From the NCBI RefSeq assembly GCF_003464595.1, contig NZ_QRZF01000005.1, positions 371,803 through 435,802 on the forward strand: DNA of 64,000 nucleotides. Reading direction: 5' to 3'. Positions 58,763-64,000 of the stretch are shown piece by piece; the first letter of the stretch is position 1; every line of letters begins with the position of its first letter. A program made the position numbers and the translations under genes. The notes beneath the pieces are model-generated. The model worked only from the letters and a program-made list of their open reading frames with translations, searched no databases and was not told where the DNA came from. This stretch comes from Bacteroides intestinalis. GTDB lineage: Bacteria > Bacteroidota > Bacteroidia > Bacteroidales > Bacteroidaceae.

Positions 58763-60985
58763 ATGAAGCTTCGCTCACTCTATATCCTCTCTATTATAGG
58801 ATTGTTTCTCGTTGTGGTAATACAATTGGGAGGCATGATATATGCTTATGACAGCTATAAAAATGAGGCGAAGCGTACACTGAACGAATGTTTCCGGCAA
58901 GCTTTTATAGAAACGGTAGATAACCGGGTGAATAACCTGCCTTTTCCTGATTATACCGTACCATTCTATTCGTACATCCGCAGGGATGAAAAGATGCCTT
59001 ACGATGAAATGGTATTTTTGGGATATCAGCAAGTAGCCTCTTTCCTGGAAGATGTTTATCATGTGGAGATACCGCTGGATGAGATGGAGAAGGTCTTGGA
59101 AAAGAAGCTGAAATGGAAGAATATCGATAGGACCGTATGGATTGATTCGGTAGAAGATCACAGTAAATATTCGGCTTACAGGCGTTTCAAAACGGTTATC
59201 TCGGAGCAGGCATGGCTGAATGAAAGTAAGGGTAAAGCGATAGAAGCTACCATTATTTCTCCTTTCCTTCCACTTGTGAAGGATGTGTTTTTCTTGTTCC
59301 TTCCTACTCTGTTATTGACTGCTTTCCTTATTTACAGTTGGGCACAGCAGATGAAGTATATCATCAGCCAGCGCCGGGGGATTGAGGAACAGCGCTCTGC
59401 TTTCTATGCTTTGGCGGAGAAAATGAGGTTGCCGATAGGTAAGGTGCGCAGGCAGATTCCCGAACAACAGTGGGAGGCCATAGAAACATCGAGCAGGCAG
59501 ATTCTGGATATGACGGAGCAAACACTTTCCATGGCTAAAGAAGAGGAGTGGAAACGTCAGGCCCGTAAGCAACATTCGTTTAAGGTATTCTTTATAGTCA
59601 GCCTGTTGGCAAGTTGTTTGTTGATGGTAGCCTGGTTTGCTTATTTGTACCGCACAGCTGCCCGTGAGACTGCTTATCAGGTGAATGATTGCTTTGAAGC
59701 GGCTTTCTATGATGAGGTGGTGGAACGTTATCCGTTGTTCCTTTCACAGACTAAAGGAGGAAAAAAGTCCGTAGAACAGAAATTGCCAGAGGAAGCTCCT
59801 TTTGCCAAGGAACAACAGAAATTTTTACAAGGAAAGGAGGCTGAGTATAGCATAAACCGTCTGTTTGTGGTACATACCTATAATACGATTGATCAGAATT
59901 ATCGTCTTCGTGCAGCCTTGATTATGCAACGTGAGATCAATGAAAGTAGCATAGAAATGCCCTTATCTTCTCTATATCTGGATTCAGCTTTTGCGGAACG
60001 CTTAAGCCGGTTGGGCATAAAGTCACGTAGTGGTATTCGTCAGTTTCTCCATTCTTCGGATAGTACGGTTACAGAGGTTGGATACGCTTCCAGGAAGTAT
60101 GGTGATTATACTTCTCAGTTTATTCCTTTGAAAGAAGATAGTACGCTTTGCGTGCAGGGAGTTGTGAAGAACCCTTATCGTCATGTGGCGACTTCTATCT
60201 GGTATCTTTTGCTTCCCCTGTGGATTACATTCCTGGTAATGCTCGATTGTATCTTCGGCCAGGTGAAGGTGCTTCGGATGCAACATCGTCTGGAGCAGTT
60301 CCAGAAAGACTTTACTTACGCCATGATTCATGATATGAAGTCTCCGTTGAACTCCATATTGATGGCGGCACATGTGCTGGCAGGGGGAAAACTGGCGGGT
60401 AAACCTGAAAAAGAAGAGAAATACCGCCTGGTGATGACGGAAGAGAGCGAGCATCTGCTGGCTTTATCGAACAGGGTATTAATGCTTACACAATTGGATG
60501 AAGGGCATTTGGAGTTGCATAAGGAAGATGTTTCCCTGCGTCCGTTGATTGATGATCTGGTTGCGAAGATTTCTCTGAAAGCCGGTAAGAGGGTGGAATT
60601 CAATACGGTTTATCATCGTTGTGAGACGGTCTATGCGGATGCTTTCTGCCTGCGTGAAGTGCTGGGAAACTTATTGGACAATGCGATCAAGTATTCTCGT
60701 GAAGAGGTGAAAATAGACATTATCTGTGAGTCGGAAAGGGGAGTTTGCAAAATTAAGGTATGCGATAACGGGTTGGGTATCTCCTTGAAAGACCAGTCGC
60801 GTATCTTCAATCGCTTTGAACGCTCTGCGGCGGCAGCACGCAGCAGTAAAGGGGGGGCCACAGGCTTTGGCTTAGGTTTGAACTATGTGCAGCAAGTGAT
60901 GCTGGCACATGAGGGCAGGGTAGAGGTGGAGAGTGAAGAAGGCCGTTTCAGTGAGTTTACTCTTTATTTTCCGGTACGATCCTGA
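58763..60985 (+). CDS. Four-TM sensor histidine kinase with duplicated sensor module (paralogue 2)
   Basis: 740 residues, the same architecture as the kinase at 55863-58112: TM1 (about 6-26), periplasmic loop, TM2, linker with SAFYALAEKMRLPIGKVR (a HisKA-like helix lacking the His), TM3 (FFIVSLLASCLLMVAWFAYL), second loop, TM4, HisKA (YAMIHDMKSPLNSIL), HATPase (LGNLLDNAIKYSREE, DNGLGI, GFGLGLNYV). The catalytic halves are closer to each other than the sensor loops, which suggests two kinases that hear different signals and may share one response regulator. It has its own promoter next to an OmpR-type box. Its stop is 2 bp from the convergent DUF3267 gene. Confidence 0.88.
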   Translation: MKLRSLYILSIIGLFLVVVIQLGGMIYAYDSYKNEAKRTLNECFRQAFIETVDNRVNNLPFPDYTVPFYSYIRRDEKMPYDEMVFLGYQQVASFLEDVYHVEIPLDEMEKVLEKKLKWKNIDRTVWIDSVEDHSKYSAYRRFKTVISEQAWLNESKGKAIEATIISPFLPLVKDVFFLFLPTLLLTAFLIYSWAQQMKYIISQRRGIEEQRSAFYALAEKMRLPIGKVRRQIPEQQWEAIETSSRQILDMTEQTLSMAKEEEWKRQARKQHSFKVFFIVSLLASCLLMVAWFAYLYRTAARETAYQVNDCFEAAFYDEVVERYPLFLSQTKGGKKSVEQKLPEEAPFAKEQQKFLQGKEAEYSINRLFVVHTYNTIDQNYRLRAALIMQREINESSIEMPLSSLYLDSAFAERLSRLGIKSRSGIRQFLHSSDSTVTEVGYASRKYGDYTSQFIPLKEDSTLCVQGVVKNPYRHVATSIWYLLLPLWITFLVMLDCIFGQVKVLRMQHRLEQFQKDFTYAMIHDMKSPLNSILMAAHVLAGGKLAGKPEKEEKYRLVMTEESEHLLALSNRVLMLTQLDEGHLELHKEDVSLRPLIDDLVAKISLKAGKRVEFNTVYHRCETVYADAFCLREVLGNLLDNAIKYSREEVKIDIICESERGVCKIKVCDNGLGISLKDQSRIFNRFERSAAAARSSKGGATGFGLGLNYVQQVMLAHEGRVEVESEEGRFSEFTLYFPVRS

Positions 60986-60987
60986 CT

Positions 60988-61533
60988 TTACCATATATGG
61001 AATCGCAACTCCTGTGAACAGTCGTTGATAAATGCATCTTTGCCGAATGAACGCAGTTTCCAGAGGATGCAGAGGTCGTCTATGCTACCGATAAGTAAGA
61101 ATGTTCCGAATAATGTGAAATAATAATTTCCTGTTGCCATGCCATACAAAAGCGGAAGGATGCCTAACAACAGAATAGGTAAGAAGCAGGTTGTGCGATA
61201 TTGCCACATTCTGATGGGTTCGTTGCAGTGGCAGAAACGTATGCCTCCCTTATGCTTTACGAAAGAGATGGACCGGAAACCTTTGGGCGAAAAGATTCCG
61301 AAGAATAGCGCATGAAGCAATAGATTTACTCCAAAGCCTGCCAGGGCACACGACCAGAATATCAGCAATGATACATGAGCCATATCTTCTCCATGTATCC
61401 ACCGGAATAAGAGCAGTATGGGTACTGTAAAAAGGATTGCAGCCAGTATTCCATACTTGTTGATCTTATTTCCCGAAACCATGATTTCGGTTCCTTTCTT
61501 GCTTTGTACAATTGAGATATCCGCTTTCATCAT
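60988..61533 (-). CDS. DUF3267 family membrane protein
   Basis: 181 residues with four or five membrane helices and the family block LLLHALFFGIFSPKGFRSISFVKHKGGIRFCHCNEPIRMWQYR, in which the LLLHAL helix corresponds to the metalloprotease-like HExxH region of the DUF3267 family. Only the second His-like position is evident here, so protease activity is doubtful. The ATG at 61533 follows the stop of a 45-codon membrane-peptide gene by 12 bp, so both are likely on one message from the OmpR-type promoter at 61730-61737. Confidence 0.7.
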   Translation of the reverse strand: MMKADISIVQSKKGTEIMVSGNKINKYGILAAILFTVPILLLFRWIHGEDMAHVSLLIFWSCALAGFGVNLLLHALFFGIFSPKGFRSISFVKHKGGIRFCHCNEPIRMWQYRTTCFLPILLLGILPLLYGMATGNYYFTLFGTFLLIGSIDDLCILWKLRSFGKDAFINDCSQELRFHIW

Positions 61534-61545
61534 TCGTTCTTTTTA

Positions 61546-61683
61546 TTAATTGAAGAATATATTTGCAATGGCGTGTTTGAGTCCAGTGTACGCAGGATTG
61601 ACTGTGGCCATTAATACGTAAGCTGCCAAAACGATTGCAATACCTTTTGCAAATTCGATTCCTATTTTCTGAAATTTCTTCAT
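61546..61683 (-). CDS. 45-residue single-helix membrane peptide
   Basis: A short frame of 45 codons, start ATG at 61681-61683. The product begins MKKFQKIGIEFAKGIAI and has one hydrophobic helix (about residues 14-27, IAIVLAAYVLMATV), a basic N-terminus and a short tail ending NIFFN. It sits exactly between a good -7 box with an OmpR-type operator and the DUF3267 gene, with no other frame in that space. I do not recognise the family. The conserved placement makes it a likely real small gene, possibly a regulator of the DUF3267 protein. Confidence 0.6.
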   Translation of the reverse strand: MKKFQKIGIEFAKGIAIVLAAYVLMATVNPAYTGLKHAIANIFFN

Positions 61684-61729
61684 GACTTGTTTATTATTTA
61701 AGTGATACATTGGGGTTATTTCGATGTTG

Positions 61730-61737
61730 CAAAGGTA
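61730..61737 (-). promoter_or_regulatory. -7 box of the membrane-peptide/DUF3267 operon
   Basis: Minus strand TACCTTTG, identical in sequence and in 20-bp spacing to its operator to the DUF3836 promoter. Confidence 0.65.
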
Positions 61738-61757
61738 AGGTGGTAGGGAAAGAAGGA

Positions 61758-61786
61758 ATGTTATCGCAATGTTATCTTTAGGTTAA
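61758..61786. promoter_or_regulatory. OmpR/PhoB-type operator, second copy
   Basis: ATGTTAT at 61758 and 61769 and AGGTTAA at 61780 repeat at 11-bp steps. From the -7 box outward, about 55 bp match the DUF3836 promoter closely (GCAAAGGTAAG, TGGT, GGAATGTTATC, CAATGTTATC, TTAGGTTAACG). Confidence 0.75.
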
Positions 61787-61807
61787 CGATATGATATACC
61801 GGGCAAC

Positions 61808-61870
61808 ATTCAGTCGTATACTGAATAGGGTTCAGTATACGACTGAATGGCATTCACTATACGACTGAAT
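61808..61870. repeat. 22-bp lattice repeat, locus C (word TATACGACTGAAT)
   Basis: TATACGACTGAAT starts at 61836 and 61858, 22 bp apart; the inverted copy ATTCAGTCGTATA is at 61808-61820. It lies between the OmpR-type promoter and the lemA promoter. The remainder of 61684-62122 is AT-rich leader sequence without a recognisable gene. Confidence 0.75.
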
Positions 61871-62054
61871 TAGAATTAAAACATTTATCCTTTTTTTGCC
61901 TGTTATTCTATTTACTTTCCCCTTATAATTGAAAATATCCCCTTGTATCTTCTCTGCTTAATGATAATAATCACTTGAAAAACACAGATTTATAATAAAA
62001 ATGAGACTCTTTATTTGTCCCCCCTGTTTCTTTCCTGTTTTATGTCTATCTTCT

Positions 62055-62062
62055 TATTTTTG
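62055..62062 (+). promoter_or_regulatory. -7 box of the lemA operon
   Basis: TATTTTTG (TAnnTTTG), 60 bp before the lemA ATG. Confidence 0.5.
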
Positions 62063-62122
62063 TTCCGTTCTCGTAAGTAGATACGATACAACTATTATTA
62101 ATCTATATCAGAAAGTAAAATT

Positions 62123-62695
62123 ATGGAAAAGCAGGGAATACTTCTTTATATCGGAATAGCCCTTATCATCTTATTGGTACTTTGGTATATCTGGACTGCC
62201 AATAATCTGATTGCAAAGCGGAATCGGGTAAAGCAATGCCGTAGCGGCATTTGCGTGGCATTGAAGCAGCGGAACGATATGATACCGAATTTGGTAGCTG
62301 CCGTAAAGTCCTATATGGGACATGAAAATGAGACGCTAACCCGTATCGCAGAACTTCGTTCACGAACTTTTCAGCCTTCACAAGAGAGTGAACAGATAAA
62401 AACCGGTAATGAGCTTTCTTCTTTAATCTCCAAACTTCAATTATCCGTAGAAGATTACCCGGAACTGAAGGCAAGCGAACAGTTCACCCGACTGCAAAGG
62501 AGCATTGAAGATATGGAATTGCAACTGCAAGCCATACGCCGCACCTATAATGCTGCGGTCACCGACTATAATAACTCCATTGAGATGTTTCCCTCTTCCA
62601 TCGTGGCCGGCCGGCAGAATCATCATCAGGAAGAACTGATTGATATTCCCGAACAGGAACAGCGCAATGTGGATGTCAGTGCACTTTTAAAGTAG
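62123..62695 (+). CDS. lemA: LemA family protein
   Basis: 190 residues. One N-terminal transmembrane helix (about 5-25, LLYIGIALIILLVLWYIW) is followed by the helical LemA bundle: NNLIAKRNRVKQCRSGICVALKQRNDMIPNLVAAVKSYMGHE, then SSLISKLQLSVEDYPELKASEQFTRLQRSIEDMELQLQAIRRTYNAAVTDYN. The C-terminal tail is polar. LemA proteins are widespread and of unclear function. Many lie beside a DUF3137 gene, as here (7 bp downstream), so the two probably work together at the membrane. Confidence 0.9.
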   Translation: MEKQGILLYIGIALIILLVLWYIWTANNLIAKRNRVKQCRSGICVALKQRNDMIPNLVAAVKSYMGHENETLTRIAELRSRTFQPSQESEQIKTGNELSSLISKLQLSVEDYPELKASEQFTRLQRSIEDMELQLQAIRRTYNAAVTDYNNSIEMFPSSIVAGRQNHHQEELIDIPEQEQRNVDVSALLK

Positions 62696-62702
62696 ATGTA
62701 AT

Positions 62703-63734
62703 ATGGAATCAATTGACTTCAGAAGCCTTTCCGAAAGGCTTCGTACTGAACTTTCCCATGTATATTTCTGGCAAAAGATCGTTCGTATTCTGAGCATCAT
62801 AGTCTATCTCTTTGTCTTTTGCTGGATGATGTTCGTCCTGTTTGGGGGCTATCTTGTTGGATACATCGGTTTAGAGAACTACAGTGTGGTTACGCAATAC
62901 ATTTTCCCGGTTTTTATGGGATTTATTGTGCTGAACTTTGCATTCAGCCGCTCTCTTATGAAATTCCAAGGGCAGGAAAATGATATCATGCGCAGCATTA
63001 TGTCTGCTATGTTTCCATCGGTTCTTTTCTCCTTCTCTTCGCAACTGGACCAGCGTATATTATCCGGTAGCAAGCTCTTTAATTCTTCTTTTTCCGATCC
63101 GGCATTGGCGGCTACCACCTATGCTTATCTGGAAGTGCCGCGAGGGGATCGTACCCTTTATATAGCCGATATAGGGGTTTCCTATGGGCTGATGAATAAG
63201 TTGGAGCTCAACTCTGTAGCGGGCTATATCGTGATGCTTTACCGCTATGTGCTCCGTCCGCTGTTTGCCTCCAGGTATGAAAGCAGTGCGCATAACTTCC
63301 GCGGCATGTTTGGCTGGTGTCGTCTGGAACGTAGTTTTAAAGGTAGCACGATTATCCTGCCCGACCATCTGGAACAAAAGGTCGGCTATCTGGCAAAGAA
63401 TATCCAGGGCTTGAAGAAACGCTATAATGCCCGTTTCGTTCATCTGGAAGACCCGGATTTCGAGAAGTATTTCGTGGTTTATGCCGATGACGAAATAACC
63501 GCCCGTATGATACTTACACCGGCAATCATGCGTCAGATTACCCGTCTGCGCGAAACATTCGGGCACGATATGATGCTCTCTTTCAGCAAAGATACTTTTT
63601 ACTATGCGGGAGTGATGCCTGACGGTTTCCTCTGTCTTCGCAAACAGGCACTGGACAATGAACATCTGCTTGAAGAGATATACAATGACATAAACCTTGC
63701 CTGTCAGGTGACAGATGAACTAAGGCTAAACTAA
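62703..63734 (+). CDS. DUF3137 family membrane protein
   Basis: 343 residues. Two transmembrane helices near the N-terminus (about 27-52, IVRILSIIVYLFVFCWMMFVLFG; and about 62-82) are followed by a large cytoplasmic domain of DUF3137 type: LLSGSKLFNSSF-like RILSGSKLFNSSFSDPALAATTYAYLEV, IADIGVSYG, FRGMFGWCRLERSFKGSTIILPD and HDMMLSFSKDTFYYAG. Function unknown; paired with LemA in one operon. A terminator follows about 60 bp after the stop. Confidence 0.85.
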   Translation: MESIDFRSLSERLRTELSHVYFWQKIVRILSIIVYLFVFCWMMFVLFGGYLVGYIGLENYSVVTQYIFPVFMGFIVLNFAFSRSLMKFQGQENDIMRSIMSAMFPSVLFSFSSQLDQRILSGSKLFNSSFSDPALAATTYAYLEVPRGDRTLYIADIGVSYGLMNKLELNSVAGYIVMLYRYVLRPLFASRYESSAHNFRGMFGWCRLERSFKGSTIILPDHLEQKVGYLAKNIQGLKKRYNARFVHLEDPDFEKYFVVYADDEITARMILTPAIMRQITRLRETFGHDMMLSFSKDTFYYAGVMPDGFLCLRKQALDNEHLLEEIYNDINLACQVTDELRLN

Positions 63735-63796
63735 TTACATAATTAATTACCCTCTGAATATTCTAAACACGAAGACTGACTTTAAGTGATAATTGC

Positions 63797-63841
63797 AAAC
63801 GCGGCTGTCTGAAAGATTATCTTTCGGCAACCGCGTTTTTC
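63797..63841 (+). terminator. Terminator of the lemA-DUF3137 operon
   Basis: AAACGCGG (63797-63804) pairs with CCGCGTTT, with an inner GAAAGATTATCTTTC stem, followed by TTTTTC. Confidence 0.8.
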
Positions 63842-63877
63842 ATTGGAAACTGTAAGAGAGAATTCTTGTTAGAGTAA

Positions 63878-64000
63878 TTATCTGTTTGCCAGCAAAGCGC
63901 TGTTCCAATTTGTTGCATTGTGCTCTGTTACCAGATTCCAGGAGTTATCTTTCTCATTCCAGTTGTAAGCCATGTAGTTCATGCCGTTCTCGTTCATCTG
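63878..64000 (-). CDS. DUF3836 family protein, C-terminal part
   Basis: The last 40 codons of a minus-strand gene whose start is beyond the right edge. The sequence MNENGMNYMAYNWNEKDNSW and the end EHNATNWNSALLANR match the end of the DUF3836 protein at 58126-58611 (MGVNYQSYEWNKKESSWNLMVEH). A paralogue, probably secreted and possibly under the same regulator, but its promoter cannot be seen. Confidence 0.75.
   Translation of the reverse strand, partial: QMNENGMNYMAYNWNEKDNSWNLVTEHNATNWNSALLANR

Overview
This window looks like a chromosome segment of a gut Bacteroides (Bacteroidales). The signs are TAnnTTTG-type -7 promoter boxes in front of most genes, very little Shine-Dalgarno signal, SusB-like GH97, a hybrid two-component regulator (HTCS), DUF3836, DUF4294 and DUF3137 families, and many lipoprotein glycosidases. 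I see no tRNA, rRNA, CRISPR array, insertion sequence or prophage.

Layout. 0-5.6 kb: end of a PH-domain membrane protein, a TPR/HTH membrane regulator with a small divergent paralogue of its own HTH domain, nadB, rubrerythrin, and a small lipoprotein. 5.6-29 kb: a carbohydrate-degrading island with two minus-strand operons (GH31-GH43-GH43/CBM6-GH31-GH27-GH43, and GH127/146-GH97-GH2), then a plus-strand double CE1 esterase and a large GH43. It has no SusC/SusD and no endo-glycanase, so it looks like an exo-acting side-chain trimming set (alpha-xylose, alpha- and beta-linked arabinose, galactose, ester groups). It fits decorated glucuronoarabinoxylan or arabinosylated xyloglucan. The GH2 gene is broken by one in-frame TAA. 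29-38.5 kb: YjbR-like protein, an ECF sigma/anti-sigma-like/lipoprotein operon, a TlpA-like thioredoxin lipoprotein, and an HTCS. 38.5-54.3 kb: SulP transporter, flavin reductase, radical SAM, HhH/beta-barrel protein, DUF4294, esterase, TrmH-type methyltransferase, nadA, PorZ-like propeller, rdgB, YitT, leuS. 54.3-64 kb: an intergenic region with a small-RNA candidate, an EamA transporter, two paralogous four-TM histidine kinases, DUF3836 genes, a 45-residue membrane peptide with a DUF3267 protein, and a lemA/DUF3137 operon.

Regulation visible in the DNA. (1) All three GH promoters carry the same two-copy direct repeat with a 21-bp period, 21-22 bp upstream of the -7 box. This is a candidate HTCS operator joining the two operons and the distant GH43 into one regulon. 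(2) Two promoters near the histidine kinases share a three-half-site repeat with an 11-bp period, 20 bp from the -7 box, which is the geometry of an OmpR/PhoB-class response regulator. (3) Six intergenic regions each hold a short private word repeated on a 22-bp lattice, with one copy inverted. The words differ at every locus but the architecture is the same. I do not recognise this as a named element, and it is the most unexplained structure here.

Limits: everything was read by eye. Family calls rest on motifs, and no alignment, HMM or genome-wide search was run.
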